A model generated the notes under the pieces. That model made no database searches and was not told where the DNA came from. It was given only the letters and a program-made list of their open reading frames with translations. Below, in pieces: positions 1 to 9,494 of a stretch of 53,374 nucleotides of DNA. Each line of letters starts with the position of its first letter. The first letter of the stretch is position 1. A program made the position numbers and the translations under genes. Origin of the DNA: Rubrivivax gelatinosus (GTDB lineage Bacteria; Pseudomonadota; Gammaproteobacteria; Burkholderiales; Burkholderiaceae_C); NCBI RefSeq assembly GCF_016583785.1, contig NZ_NRRU01000027.1:1-53374 (forward strand). The letters are read 5' to 3'.

Positions 1-588
1 TTGTTGCCGCTGGCCGCCGGACGGCGCGCCTACATCATCCCGGGCGGCGGCTCCAACGCCATCGGCGGCCTGGGCTACGTCGCCTGCGCGCAGGAACTGC
101 AGCAGCAACTGTTCGAGCAAGGCCTGCACATCGCCCGCGTCGTCGTCGGCTCGGGCAGCTCGGGCACGCATGGCGGCCTGCTCGCCGGTTTCCTGGGCAA
201 CCGCATCGCGATCCCGATCACCGGCATCGGCGTCAGCCGGGATCCGGCCGACCAGGTGCCGCTGGTGCACAAGGAGGCTCAGGCCGTCGTCGACCTGATC
301 GGCGCCGGCTTCGAGGTGCCGCGCGCGGCGGTGCACTGCGTCGGCGGCTACTGGCAGCCCAAGTACTCGGTGCCGAACGCGGCGATGGTCGAGGCGGTGC
401 AGCTGCTGGCACGCACCGAAGGCGTGCTGCTGGACCCCGTCTACACCGGCAAGATCATGGCCGGGCTGATCGGCCTGGCGCGCAGCGGCGAGCTGAAGGC
501 CGACGAACCGGTGCTGTTCCTGCACACCGGCGGCCTGCCCTCGCTGCACGCCTACGAGCCGGTGGTGCTCGGCGACACGCCGGTCTGA
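1..588 (+). CDS. dcyD: D-cysteine desulfhydrase, C-terminal part (5' end outside window)
   Basis: PLP-dependent enzyme of the D-cysteine desulfhydrase/ACC deaminase family, which breaks D-cysteine into pyruvate, sulfide and ammonia. The 195 visible residues start inside the protein; the family is about 330 residues, so roughly the first 130-140, including the PLP lysine, lie outside. Visible family signatures are IPGGGSNAIGGLGYV, the phosphate-binding run VVVGSGSSGTHGGL, YSVPNAAMVEAV, EGVLLDPVYTGKIMAGL and the terminal LFLHTGGLPSLHAY. These fit DcyD better than ACC deaminase, though the separating residues are not all visible. The first in-frame TTG is not a real start. The next gene converges from the other strand with only 13 bp between the stop codons. 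Confidence 0.85.
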   Translation: MLPLAAGRRAYIIPGGGSNAIGGLGYVACAQELQQQLFEQGLHIARVVVGSGSSGTHGGLLAGFLGNRIAIPITGIGVSRDPADQVPLVHKEAQAVVDLIGAGFEVPRAAVHCVGGYWQPKYSVPNAAMVEAVQLLARTEGVLLDPVYTGKIMAGLIGLARSGELKADEPVLFLHTGGLPSLHAYEPVVLGDTPV

Positions 589-601
589 ACCCGCGCCGCG
601 C

Positions 602-2419
602 TCAGCTCGGTCGCCGCTGCACCAGGGCGACCGCCTCCTCGAAGGAGTAGGCGGTGTGGTGCACCCGGTCGGTGGCCAGCGGGTCCTGCGGCGGCTGGCC
701 CGACAGCGAGGCCGGCAGCATCGCCACGACACGCGCCTGCGGCAGCTGGGCCAGACAGGCGTCGAGCGCGCGCAGCTCGTGCGCGGCGCCGGCCTCGCCG
801 CCGCCACAGACGACGAAGACGACGCCGATCGCCTCCGGACGCATGTCGGGCGGCACCTCGGCCAGCTCGTTCACGGTGGCGTGGCGCGCGTCGTGGTGCT
901 CGCTGCGCAGCACGCGAACCAGCAGCTCGGCCGTCAGTTCGGAGCCAGCGTCGGGCAGGCTCACGCACAGCAGCAGCGAGCCCGGCGGCACGTCCAGCGG
1001 GCCCTGCCAGCGGCCTTCGACACGCTCGCGTTCGCGGCGCAGGCGCAAGCCCAGGCCGGTGCCGTCCAGCACCGCCGAGCGCCGCCGCGACGGCAGCGGC
1101 GCGCGCGTCAGCTCGGCCAGCACCTGCAGGATGACGCGCTGCGCCGCGGCCTGCTGCTGCGGGCTGATCAGCTGGCGCTCGTAGTCCTGGTGCGCCAGTT
1201 CGAACGCCGGCATCACGACCTTGTCGCAGTAGGCGGCGAGCGACTTGCGCTTGAGGAAACGGCGTGCGTCGGCCAGGACCTCCACCGGGTCGCCGCTGAT
1301 CGCACGCTGGTAGAAGCGCTGCGACAGGTCCAGCGCCGGCGCATCGCCCAGCAGCAGGTCGAGGAAGGCGAGCGAGGGCACGTGGCGCCCGGCGACCACC
1401 AGGCACAGCGTCAGCGGCGTCGACAGCAGCAGCCCGACCGGCCCCCACAGCGCGCCCCAGAAGATCGCCGCGACCACCACCGAGAACGGCGACAGCCCGG
1501 TCGTGTGACCGTAAAGCTGGGGCTCGACGACGTAGGCCGCGACCAGCTCCACGCCGAGGAAGACGAGCGCCGTCGACAGCACCAGCTCCCAGCCCGGCGC
1601 CATCGCCGCCGCCATCGTGCTGGCGAACAGCGCCGCGGCCGGGAAGCCGACGTAGGGCACGAAGCGCAGCAAGGCGCCGAGTGCGGCCCACACCACCGCA
1701 TGCGGCACTCCCAGCAGGCCGAGCAGCGCCCAGATCGCGAAGCCGACACCGGCGTTCACCGAGAACTGCGAGATGAAGTAGCGCGACAGCCGCTGCCCGG
1801 CGTCGTCGAGTGCGCTGGTGGCGGCACGCAAGTCGCGCCCGCCGAGCAGCCGGATCAGCCGGTCGCGCAGCGAATCCTGCTCCAGCAGCGCGAACACCAG
1901 CACCAGCACGACGACGCCGACGAAGCCGAGCGGGCCCCAGACGGCGGCCACGAGCTGGCCCAGCAGCGAGGCGCTGGCGCCGTCGTCGCCCGCGGCTGGC
2001 GCCTGCGTGTCGGCGTCGGCCGGCAGCGCTGGCGCCGGGCCCAGGTCGCCGATCATCCGGCCGGCGCGGCCCTGCACTTCCTGCAGCGGCCGCAGCATCA
2101 GCTCGCGCAGCGTGCCGACCTTCTGGCGCACGTTGTTCTCGTAGCGTGGCAGCTCGTGCGAGAGCTCGCCGACCTGGGCGACGAGCACGCCGGCGACGGC
2201 CGCCACCAGCAGCCCGACGATCAGCAGCGCGGCGATCGCCGCCGGCGCCTGGCCCAGGCCGAGGCGGCGGATGCGGTGCACGATCGGCGCCATCACGAAG
2301 GCCAGCGTGATCGCCAGCGCGATCGGCTCGAGCACGTCGCGGCCGACGTACAGCAGGCCCAGCAGCGCGATGCCGACCAGGATCTTGAGCGCGAAGGGCT
2401 GGGGAGTCGGCGAAGTCAT
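602..2419 (-). CDS. AI-2E/PerM family membrane protein with long C-terminal soluble extension
   Basis: Polytopic inner-membrane protein of the AI-2E transporter (PerM/UPF0118) family; substrate unknown. The start is placed at MTSPTPQPFALKIL because the first hydrophobic helix follows at once, while the upstream in-frame residues look non-coding. The first ~345 residues hold the usual pattern: two N-terminal helices, a periplasmic loop, then several helices with the family-like run LRFVPYVGFPAA. Residues ~345-605 are soluble and unusual, since family members are typically 350-400 residues. The tail contains alternating hydrophobic strands (LLLCVSLPD, AIGVVFVVCGG, ARVVAML) suggestive of a Rossmann-like or receiver-like fold. 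That fold is an inference from pattern only. There is no clear Shine-Dalgarno sequence. Confidence 0.8.
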   Translation of the reverse strand: MTSPTPQPFALKILVGIALLGLLYVGRDVLEPIALAITLAFVMAPIVHRIRRLGLGQAPAAIAALLIVGLLVAAVAGVLVAQVGELSHELPRYENNVRQKVGTLRELMLRPLQEVQGRAGRMIGDLGPAPALPADADTQAPAAGDDGASASLLGQLVAAVWGPLGFVGVVVLVLVFALLEQDSLRDRLIRLLGGRDLRAATSALDDAGQRLSRYFISQFSVNAGVGFAIWALLGLLGVPHAVVWAALGALLRFVPYVGFPAAALFASTMAAAMAPGWELVLSTALVFLGVELVAAYVVEPQLYGHTTGLSPFSVVVAAIFWGALWGPVGLLLSTPLTLCLVVAGRHVPSLAFLDLLLGDAPALDLSQRFYQRAISGDPVEVLADARRFLKRKSLAAYCDKVVMPAFELAHQDYERQLISPQQQAAAQRVILQVLAELTRAPLPSRRRSAVLDGTGLGLRLRRERERVEGRWQGPLDVPPGSLLLCVSLPDAGSELTAELLVRVLRSEHHDARHATVNELAEVPPDMRPEAIGVVFVVCGGGEAGAAHELRALDACLAQLPQARVVAMLPASLSGQPPQDPLATDRVHHTAYSFEEAVALVQRRPS

Positions 2420-2676
2420 CGCATGGGACGGGACGGCATGGCAGCCGCGAGTATCCCAATACTTCCAGCGCTCGCCACCGCCCGCGCCGCCGGCAGCCGC
2501 GTGCGCGATGCTGCGGCATTCCACCCTCAGGCGCCGTTGTCGGCTGGCTGCCGCCGAAGGATGCCGGCTCTGGATGCACGGCGCTGCGGGAACTGGAGCT
2601 CAGGAACCGGGCGCCAGATGAACGCTGCTCGGAACAATCCGGCAAATCGTGCCGGCAGCAAACTTCCATGGACAAC

Positions 2677-3768
2677 TCACCGGGTACCGTCGCGAGTGGC
2701 GGATCGGTCGGATCGGGCCATGTCCGATGGATTGGAACCGGTCCAGCGCTTGAAGGCGCGACGGAAGCTGCCGACGCCGGCGAAGCCTGTCTCCGCAGCC
2801 GTTTCCCGGACCGAGCGCTGCCCGTTCACCAGCAGTTCCAGTGCCCTCGACTTGCGGCAGTCGTCGAGCAGATGCCGGTAGCTGACGGCCTGTTCTGCCA
2901 GCCGGCGCCGCATGGAGCGCTCGCTCATGTGCAACTGCGATGCCAGCACGGCCGGGCTCACCACGTTGGGCAGCAGACGAAGTATCTCGCCCTCGACGTT
3001 CGACGATGTCGTCGACTCGGTCGACGCCCCCCGGGTCTCGCGTTCCATGATGTCGACCGCTTGCCTGCAGGCCACGGCGCTGGCCTGCGGCAGCGGGTAG
3101 TCGAGCCAGCCGTTGTCGGTGACGAGCAGGTTTCGGAGCCCGCCGAAGAACACCGGGCAGCCGAAATAGCGCTCGAGTTCCTCCGCGTTCGACGGCCGGA
3201 TGCGCACCATCTCGACGAACATCGGCACGTAGTGCGCACCCGTCAGCACGCGGCGCAGGGTGACGCAGGCGGTGAACACTTCGTCGACCAGAAAGGACCC
3301 GATGTCGTGGTCGCCGGATCGGGGTTCGGCCACCAGAACATGGCGGCGGTCGGGCAGCTCGGCGCGCAAGGAAACCAGGTAACCGGCACAGCTCTGGAAC
3401 TGCATCTCCAGTGCGATGGCTTCCCCCAGCGTCCTGCTGGCCAGCTGGCCCAGGGCGAGCGCGCCACGGTGGGTGATCCTGCTGCGGACGCCCAGCCGAA
3501 AGCCCAGCGCGGCGTCCCCGATCAATGCCAGCGCACGCCGCACGAGCAGGGTTGCGCTGTGATGGGGAATCATCGCCCCCGGAACCTCCAGCTCGCCCAG
3601 GCCGAACGCGAGCTCCGTGAACAGCGCGTCCGGATCGGCGTGCAGCCGCAAGAACTCGTCCTTCAGTGACCGCAGCAGAACCGGCGCGACCCGGCGCTCG
3701 CGGTCGCCGGCCATCGGCACGCCAGGGCTCGACAAAACAAGCCTGCTGCCGTCCGCTGGGCGAGACAA
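2677..3768 (-). CDS. AraC-family transcriptional regulator with arabinose-binding-like N-terminal domain
   Basis: DNA-binding regulator of 363 residues. The C-terminal ~100 residues contain the double helix-turn-helix of the AraC/XylS family: VSPAVLASQLHMSERSMRRRL, then the second HTH with VRETAAETGFAGVGSFRRAFKRWTG. The N-terminal ~230 residues match the style of the arabinose-binding-like domain (PF12625) of the OruR/ArgR-like subgroup. The start is uncertain: Met19 at 3714 is equally possible, since residues 1-18 look weakly coding. It lies on the same strand as, and upstream of, the AI-2E-type gene, with a 257-bp gap, so it could regulate that gene or stand alone. The effector is not predictable from sequence. 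Confidence 0.85.
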   Translation of the reverse strand: MSRPADGSRLVLSSPGVPMAGDRERRVAPVLLRSLKDEFLRLHADPDALFTELAFGLGELEVPGAMIPHHSATLLVRRALALIGDAALGFRLGVRSRITHRGALALGQLASRTLGEAIALEMQFQSCAGYLVSLRAELPDRRHVLVAEPRSGDHDIGSFLVDEVFTACVTLRRVLTGAHYVPMFVEMVRIRPSNAEELERYFGCPVFFGGLRNLLVTDNGWLDYPLPQASAVACRQAVDIMERETRGASTESTTSSNVEGEILRLLPNVVSPAVLASQLHMSERSMRRRLAEQAVSYRHLLDDCRKSRALELLVNGQRSVRETAAETGFAGVGSFRRAFKRWTGSNPSDMARSDRSATRDGTR

Positions 3769-3875
3769 GAGATCGGTTTCGGGAATCGATACACCCGACC
3801 GTAGGCTGTCCGGGAGCGCCGGTCAGTACGCCAGCGCACATGGATCGCCGGCCCGCGGGGCCGGATCGCCCCGCC

Positions 3876-4949
3876 TCACAACTGCTTCAGGATCTCCTGC
3901 GCCATGCCGGACAGCGGCAGCGTGCGCTCGACGCCGCCGCGCTTGATCGCTTCCTTGGGCATGCCGAAGACGACGCAGCTTTCCTCGTCCTGCGCCACCG
4001 TCTTGGCGCCGGCGCCGCGCATCTCGAGCATGCCGGCCGCGCCGTCGTCGCCCATGCCGGTCATGATGATGCCGAGCGCGTTGACGCCGGCGCTCTTGGC
4101 CACCGAGCGGAACAGCACGTCGACCGAAGGCCGGTGCCGGTTCACCAGCGGCCCGTCGACCACTTCGACGAAATACTGGGCGCCGCTGCGCTTCAAGACG
4201 AGGTGGCGGCCGCCGGGGGCGATCAGTGCCCGGCCGTTGACGACACGGTCGTTGCTTTCGGCCTCCTTGACGCTGATGTGGCACAGACCGTCCAGCCGTG
4301 CCGCGAACGCGGCCGTGAACTTCTCGGGCATGTGCTGCACGATGACGATGCCGGGACAGACACGCGGCAGCGCCGTCAGCACCTCCTCCAGCGCCTGGGT
4401 GCCGCCGGTGGAGGTGCCGATCGCGACAACGCGCTCGGTCGTCTGCGTCATCGCGCGCGGCGAAGCCGCCGTCAGGATCACGTCCGCCGTGTTCTTGCCG
4501 ACCGCCACCAGCGGCGGCGCGGCGGCGTTCACGGCCAGGCGGCGCACGTTGGCGCGCGCCGCGGCCTTGACGGTGGCGACCAGGTCGTCGGCCGCATCGG
4601 TGAGGAACTGCTTCAAGCCGAGCTTGGGTTTGGTGACGATGGCCACCGCGCCGGCGGCCATGGCCTCGAGCGTGGTCTTCGCGCCCTTTTCGGTCAGCGT
4701 CGAGCAGATCACCACCGGCGTCGGCCGCTCGCTCATGATCTTGCGCAGGAAGGTGATGCCGTCCATGCGCGGCATCTCGACGTCGAGCACGATGACGTCG
4801 GGCCACTGCTGTCGCATGCGTTCGATGGCGAGCAGCGGGTCGGCCACCGCGGCCATCACCTGCAGGCCCGGCGCCGCGGCCAGCATGCCGCCGATGACCT
4901 GACGCACGACGGCCGAGTCGTCGACGACGAGCACTTTGATGGGGTTCAT
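3876..4949 (-). CDS. cheB: CheB protein-glutamate methylesterase/deamidase
   Basis: Response-regulator methylesterase of 357 residues that removes methyl groups from (and deamidates) MCP glutamates during adaptation. The receiver domain has the acidic pair [10 protein letters not shown] and phospho-acceptor Asp in [13 protein letters not shown]. The C-terminal esterase has the Ser-His-Asp triad in context: [30 protein letters not shown] and [12 protein letters not shown]. The start is [11 protein letters not shown] because the receiver begins there and the ATG overlaps the cheD stop by 4 bp (ATGA). It is the last gene of the chemotaxis operon; a 107-bp gap separates it from the araC-family gene. 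Confidence 0.97.
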   Translation of the reverse strand: MNPIKVLVVDDSAVVRQVIGGMLAAAPGLQVMAAVADPLLAIERMRQQWPDVIVLDVEMPRMDGITFLRKIMSERPTPVVICSTLTEKGAKTTLEAMAAGAVAIVTKPKLGLKQFLTDAADDLVATVKAAARANVRRLAVNAAAPPLVAVGKNTADVILTAASPRAMTQTTERVVAIGTSTGGTQALEEVLTALPRVCPGIVIVQHMPEKFTAAFAARLDGLCHISVKEAESNDRVVNGRALIAPGGRHLVLKRSGAQYFVEVVDGPLVNRHRPSVDVLFRSVAKSAGVNALGIIMTGMGDDGAAGMLEMRGAGAKTVAQDEESCVVFGMPKEAIKRGGVERTLPLSGMAQEILKQL

Positions 4950-5473
4950 GCTGCCTGCCTCGCTGACTGCTGTGGCGCCTGGCCCGGCAGCAGCCAGGCT
5001 GGCAGGCGCAGCTGACGCGACCAGACATGGCCGCTCTCGATGTCGAACACGATCTGGCGGTGGCCGAAGCCGAACAGGCTCTCCGACACGACCTCTATGC
5101 CCTGGCGCTGCAGCAGTTCGCGCGCGGCTTCGCCGTTGCGGCGGCCGACGGCCGCGGCGCCGCGTTTGTGTTGCGCCGGGAACATGTCGCCGCCGCCGAA
5201 GATCTTGGCTTCGCACTGCGCCACCACGACCTTGCGCGCCAGCAGCTCACGCAGCATCAGCGTCAGCGCCTCGTCGCCATAACGCGCGTCCAGTGTGGCG
5301 GCCGGCGCGGTGCCGGCGCGGCTGAACAGCAGCGAGTGCGACATCGCGCCGACGCGCAGCCGGGCGTGCCACAGCGTCACCGAGACGCAGGAGCCGAGCA
5401 TGGTGCGCACGCGCTGGCCCGCGTTGCCGACGAAGTACTCGCCCGGCTGCAGCAGCACCGTGTCGGCGCTCAT
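4946..5473 (-). CDS. cheD: CheD chemoreceptor glutamine deamidase
   Basis: Deamidase of 175 residues that converts receptor glutamines to glutamates and in some systems also acts with CheC-type phosphatases. The catalytic Cys is in [11 protein letters not shown] and the His in [10 protein letters not shown] (the region corresponding to the HYMLP motif). The conserved [10 protein letters not shown] follows. Near residue 130 the protein also has the typical [23 protein letters not shown]. It sits between cheR and cheB with ATGA-type overlaps on both sides, so translation is probably coupled. No CheC or CheX is visible in the window. Confidence 0.96.
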   Translation of the reverse strand: MSADTVLLQPGEYFVGNAGQRVRTMLGSCVSVTLWHARLRVGAMSHSLLFSRAGTAPAATLDARYGDEALTLMLRELLARKVVVAQCEAKIFGGGDMFPAQHKRGAAAVGRRNGEAARELLQRQGIEVVSESLFGFGHRQIVFDIESGHVWSRQLRLPAWLLPGQAPQQSARQAA

Positions 5474-6273
5474 GGCTTGCGGTAGATCGAAGGCGCCAGC
5501 TGGACCACGGCCGTGCTGATGTCGTTCAGGCTCTCGGAGTGGCCGATGCAGAAATGGCCACCGGGTTTGAGCAGCGCCAGCACGCGGTTGACCACTTCGC
5601 GCTTGGTGTCGCCATTGAAATAGATCATCACGTTGCGCAGGAAGATGATGTCGAAGCTGCCCAGCCGCGGCAGATCGGTGTTCAGGTTCACCTGCGCAAA
5701 GCTGACGCGCTGGCGCAGCGCCCGCTGCACGAGCAATGTACCGGCCTGGTCGTCCTGTCCCTTGAGGCAGAAACGCTTCAGATAGTCCGCGGGGATGTTG
5801 CGGCCGCGCTCCATCGGGTAGTGCCCGGCGCGGGCACGCTGCAGCACCCGGCTGCTGATGTCGCTGCCGACCACCTCCCAGCCGGTGTCACCGAGCACGT
5901 CGGCCAGCACCATCGCGATGCTGTAGGACTCCTCGCCGGTCGAACTGGCCGCGCTCCACACGCGCAGCGGCGTGGCGGCCACGCGGGCCGCCATGGCCAG
6001 CCGGCGCAGCAGCTCGAAGTGCTTGGGCTCGCGGAAGAAGTAGGTCTCGTTGGTCGTCAGCAGGTCGACCGCGGTCTGCACCTCGGCCGCCGCGCCGTCG
6101 CTGCTGAGCAGATCGAAGTACTGGCCATAACTCGACAACTGGTGCGCCTGCAGGCGCTTGGACAGCCGGCCGCTGACCAGCGCCTTCTTCGCCGGCGCCA
6201 GCGTGATGCCGGCGGCCTCGAAGATGAAGCGCTGGAACTTGCTGAATTCCTGGTCGGTGATCGTGGTCGTCAT
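5470..6273 (-). CDS. cheR: CheR chemoreceptor methyltransferase
   Basis: SAM-dependent methyltransferase of 267 residues that methylates MCP glutamates. It has the N-terminal all-helical domain (DQEFSKFQRFIFEAAGITL) followed by the catalytic domain. The SAM-binding motif is VWSAASSTGEESYSIAM, and the conserved IIFLRNVMIYFN and CIGHSESL follow. The insertion between them around RAGHYP...RFCL corresponds to the region holding the beta-subdomain that in pentapeptide-dependent CheRs binds the receptor tail. The nearby MCPs end in such tails. The ATG overlaps the stop of the REC-EAL gene by 4 bp. Confidence 0.97.
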   Translation of the reverse strand: MTTTITDQEFSKFQRFIFEAAGITLAPAKKALVSGRLSKRLQAHQLSSYGQYFDLLSSDGAAAEVQTAVDLLTTNETYFFREPKHFELLRRLAMAARVAATPLRVWSAASSTGEESYSIAMVLADVLGDTGWEVVGSDISSRVLQRARAGHYPMERGRNIPADYLKRFCLKGQDDQAGTLLVQRALRQRVSFAQVNLNTDLPRLGSFDIIFLRNVMIYFNGDTKREVVNRVLALLKPGGHFCIGHSESLNDISTAVVQLAPSIYRKP

Positions 6274-7514
6274 AGGGTCTCGTTGGCGGCCTCGGCGCGC
6301 AGTTCGTGCAGGATGGACTGGTGGCGTCTGAGCCAGGCCGGCAGTTCGTCTGCCGGCATCGCCCGCGCGATCAGGTGGCCCTGGCCGACGCTGCAGCCCA
6401 GGGCCTGCAGCAGCCGCCAGTCTTCCAGGGTCTCGACGCCCTCGGCCACCGTCACCAGGCCGAGCTGGCGCGCCATGTCCAGCGCCGAGCGCAGGATGAC
6501 GCGCAGGTTCCTGCGCTGCAGGGCGCCGTGCACGAAGCTGCGGTCGATCTTCAGCTCGGTGAACGGGATCCGGGCCAGTTGCTGCAGCGATGAGAAACCG
6601 GTGCCGTAGTCGTCGATCGACAGACCGAAACCTTTGAGCCGCAGTCGCGCGAGCACACCCAGCGCCGCGCCCATGCAGTCGACGACCGAGCTTTCGGTGA
6701 TCTCCAGCACCACCTGGTCCGGCCGCAGGCCGTGTTCGGCCACGAGATCGGTGACCTCCTGCACCAGCTGCGCCCTGTCGAGCAGCCGCGGCGACAGGTT
6801 CACCGCCATCGACAGGCGCAGCCCGTGGGCGTTCCAGTCGGCGGCCTGGGCCAGCGCCTGGCGCAGCACCGACAGCGTCAGCGCGTGGATCAGTCCCTCG
6901 GATTCGGGCAGCGCGACGAAGCGGTCGGGCGGCACGAAGCCGCCGCCATGCGGCCAGCGCGCCAGCGCCTCGACGCCGCGCACGATGCCGGTGCGCATGT
7001 CGACCTTGGGCTGGTAGTGAACACCGATGCTGCCGTCGGCAATGGCGGCGGCCAGCGCCTGGGCGTCAATTGCCGGACCCGGCGCGACCGGCGGCGAGGT
7101 GGCAGCGGCCGTCCGGCTTCCCAGCTCCGCCAGCGCGGCGCCCAGCGCCGCGGTCGACAGCGGCTTCTTCAAGCCGGGCAGCACGGCCAGCCCGAGGTGG
7201 CAGGCCAGGGTCTCGACGCTGTCGATCACGGCCTTCTCTTGGCCCGAGGCCACGATCAGCGGCAGCGCCAGGCCTTGCGGCAGCAACTGCTGGATCAGCT
7301 CGATGCCGTCCATGCCCGGCATCTCGAGGTCGACGATCATCAGGTCCGGCGTCAGCACCAGATGGCGCAGCAGCGCCAGCGCCTCGGCGCCGCTGGCCGC
7401 TTCGTAGATCAAAGGCACACCCAGCTCCCGGCAGGTCTGGACCGTGCGTTCGCGCTGCACGGCGCTGTCGTCGACGACGAGCAGCGACGCCACCGGTGGT
7501 GTCGGGCTGGACAT
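6270..7514 (-). CDS. Response regulator with EAL domain (c-di-GMP phosphodiesterase)
   Basis: Protein of 414 residues combining a receiver domain (~10-130) and an EAL domain (~158-400). The receiver keeps VVDDSAVQRE, the phospho-acceptor Asp in LMIVDLEMPGMDG and the Lys in LPGLKKPL, so phosphorylation is plausible. The EAL domain keeps the catalytic and metal-binding signature: EALARW, NLSPRLL, EITESS, DDYGTGFSSL, KIDRSFV, AEGVET and SVGQGHLIA. Active c-di-GMP hydrolysis is therefore expected. It lies inside the chemotaxis operon between mcp1 (17 bp away) and cheR (overlapping), so a link from CheA phosphorylation to c-di-GMP level is plausible but inferred. Confidence 0.95.
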   Translation of the reverse strand: MSSPTPPVASLLVVDDSAVQRERTVQTCRELGVPLIYEAASGAEALALLRHLVLTPDLMIVDLEMPGMDGIELIQQLLPQGLALPLIVASGQEKAVIDSVETLACHLGLAVLPGLKKPLSTAALGAALAELGSRTAAATSPPVAPGPAIDAQALAAAIADGSIGVHYQPKVDMRTGIVRGVEALARWPHGGGFVPPDRFVALPESEGLIHALTLSVLRQALAQAADWNAHGLRLSMAVNLSPRLLDRAQLVQEVTDLVAEHGLRPDQVVLEITESSVVDCMGAALGVLARLRLKGFGLSIDDYGTGFSSLQQLARIPFTELKIDRSFVHGALQRRNLRVILRSALDMARQLGLVTVAEGVETLEDWRLLQALGCSVGQGHLIARAMPADELPAWLRRHQSILHELRAEAANETL

Positions 7515-7531
7515 GGCGGCGAGCCGGTGTG

Positions 7532-9460
7532 TCAGAAGCGGGCGAACTGCGCCTCGTCGATCACCGCAGCGGCGGCGTCGGCAGGCGAGGACCGGCGCAG
7601 CTCGCGCCGCGGCCGGCTGGCCGGGGCTGGCTTGCGGACCACGGCGGCCGGCGGCCGCAGCGCGGCCACGGTCCGGACGACCTTGAAGAAGGCCATGGTC
7701 TGCTGCAGCTGTTCGGCCTGGCCGCTCATCTCCTCGGCGGTGGCGGCCAGCTCTTCGGAGCTCGACGCGTTCTGCTGCGTCGTCTGGCTCAGCTGCGTCA
7801 CCGCCGCGTTGATCTGCCCGACGCCCGAGCTCTGCTCTTCGGACGCCGCCGTGATCTCCTGCACCAGGTCCGAGGTCTTCTTGATGTTCGGCACGATCGA
7901 GTCGAGCAGGCGCCCGGCCTTCTCGGCGAGCTCGACACTCGAACTCGCCACCGTGCCGATCTCCTGCGCCGCGATCTGGCTGCGCTCGGCCAGCTTGCGC
8001 ACTTCGGCTGCGACGACGGCGAAGCCCTTGCCGTGTTCACCGGCACGCGCCGCTTCGATGGCCGCGTTCAGCGCCAGCAGGTTGGTCTGGTAGGCGATGT
8101 CGTCGATGATCCCGATCTTCTTGGCGATCTGCTTCATCGCCGCCACGGTGGAGCGCACCGCTTCGCCGCCTTCGGCAGCTTCTTCCGCGGCCTTGGTCGC
8201 CATGCCGTCGGTGACCTTCGCGTTCTCGGTGTTCTGCGAGATCGACGAGGTCATCTGCTCCATCGACGCGCTGGTCTCTTCCACGCCCGCGGCTTGTTCG
8301 CTTGACGCCTGGCTCAGCGACTGCGCCGTGGCGCTGACTTCTTCGGACGCACCGGCCAGGGCCTCGGCGCCGCTGTTGATCTCGGCCACCACGTTCGCCA
8401 GCTTGACCACCGTGTTGTTGACGTAGAGCTTCATCTCGCCGAAGGAGCCGGGGTAGTCGCGCTCGATCGACATCGTGAGGTCGCCCTCGGAGAGCGCGCC
8501 CATGACACGCACCACGTCCTGGATGCCGTCGCCGGTGGTCGCCACGAACTGGTTCAAGCTGTCGCCCATCTCGTGCTGGAAGCCCTGCAGGCCGGTGACG
8601 TCGACGCGCGCTGCGAAGTCGCCGCGGTTGGCGGCTTCCACCACCCGGCGCTGGCCGTCGATGACCTGCCCGAGCCGTTGCACCATCTGCTGCAGCGCAT
8701 GCAGCAAGCTGTGCTGGTCCCCGGGACGCAGCGTGATCTCGGCGCTGAGGTCACCCTCGGCGACACGGCGCATCAGCTCCGCCGCGTGCGCCGGCTCGCC
8801 GCCGAGCTGGCGCGAGACGATGCGCGTGACCACCAGGCCCAGCCCGATCGCCAGCACGACCGAAGCGACGACGGTGCCGAGCAGCACGATGCGGGCCGAC
8901 GCGACCGCGTCCGCGCCCGATTCGTCGGTCTCCTTGGCGTCCGAGGCCAGCTCGACGATCATGGCGCTCAGCGTGTTTTCTGCATCTGTGATGGCCTTGC
9001 GCGCCTCGCCGTTGCTGAGATCGGCGGCCTCGGCCGGCTTGCCGGCCAGTGTCAGGGCCGCGACCCTGTCGTTCTGCGCCACATAGTTCGGCAGCTGGGC
9101 GTCGAGCTGCCCGAGCAGCGCCTTCTCTTTGGCCGACAGGTCGGTGCCGCGGTAGGCGTCGACGGCCTGGCGGAACTTTTCCAGGTGCGCCTGTGCCCGC
9201 AGTACCGTCGCCTGCTGCTCGGCGACGTCCTTGATGGCCGGCAGCCGCATGTAGACGCGCGAATGGTCCGTCAGCCGCGCCATCGCCACAGACACCTGCT
9301 GTGCCGGCAGCACGCTGCCGGTGTAGGTTGTATCGAGCATGTGGCCGAGCTCGGTGACGCGCAGCAGGCCATAGACCCCCACCGCCGCCGTGAGCAGCGA
9401 GCAGGTCAGGAATGTCAGCAACAGCTTGTGCGCCAGCTTCAGGCGGAGGAACCAGTTCAT
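7532..9460 (-). CDS. Methyl-accepting chemotaxis protein 1 (three HAMP-like modules)
   Basis: Transmembrane receptor of 642 residues. The start [13 protein letters not shown] follows an AAGGTG ribosome-binding site, and the upstream in-frame residues are non-hydrophobic. TM1 (~12-33), a ~155-residue four-helix-bundle-like periplasmic domain, TM2 (~189-211). The cytoplasmic part then has a HAMP (LGGEP...VAEGDLS) and two further HAMP-like segments ([15 protein letters not shown] and [15 protein letters not shown]). The signalling domain has the hairpin tip [31 protein letters not shown] flexible Ala/Pro/Arg-rich linker leads to the C-terminal pentapeptide QFARF, a likely CheR/CheB tether. The signalling segment is nearly identical to those of the other two operon MCPs. 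The ligand is unknown. Confidence 0.96.
   Translation of the reverse strand: MNWFLRLKLAHKLLLTFLTCSLLTAAVGVYGLLRVTELGHMLDTTYTGSVLPAQQVSVAMARLTDHSRVYMRLPAIKDVAEQQATVLRAQAHLEKFRQAVDAYRGTDLSAKEKALLGQLDAQLPNYVAQNDRVAALTLAGKPAEAADLSNGEARKAITDAENTLSAMIVELASDAKETDESGADAVASARIVLLGTVVASVVLAIGLGLVVTRIVSRQLGGEPAHAAELMRRVAEGDLSAEITLRPGDQHSLLHALQQMVQRLGQVIDGQRRVVEAANRGDFAARVDVTGLQGFQHEMGDSLNQFVATTGDGIQDVVRVMGALSEGDLTMSIERDYPGSFGEMKLYVNNTVVKLANVVAEINSGAEALAGASEEVSATAQSLSQASSEQAAGVEETSASMEQMTSSISQNTENAKVTDGMATKAAEEAAEGGEAVRSTVAAMKQIAKKIGIIDDIAYQTNLLALNAAIEAARAGEHGKGFAVVAAEVRKLAERSQIAAQEIGTVASSSVELAEKAGRLLDSIVPNIKKTSDLVQEITAASEEQSSGVGQINAAVTQLSQTTQQNASSSEELAATAEEMSGQAEQLQQTMAFFKVVRTVAALRPPAAVVRKPAPASRPRRELRRSSPADAAAAVIDEAQFARF
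7682..8370 (-). repeat. MCP signalling-domain repeat, copy 1
   Basis: This 689-bp stretch of mcp1 encodes the methylation helices and hairpin. It recurs without any indel at 9678-10366 and 12093-12781. The proteins differ at only a few positions (for example SGQ/SSQ, RSQI/RSQV, AAEEAA/AAVEAA). Many third-codon positions are also shared, which implies recent duplication or ongoing gene conversion. Confidence 0.9.
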
Positions 9461-9494
9461 GTGAACACCTTGGAAACGCTTGCAATCAGAACCA

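Noticed and set aside
656..2881. Long open frame on the plus strand opposite the AI-2E-type gene
   Set aside because: Product is rich in Arg, Gln and His with no domain; it is the expected antisense shadow in GC-rich DNA.
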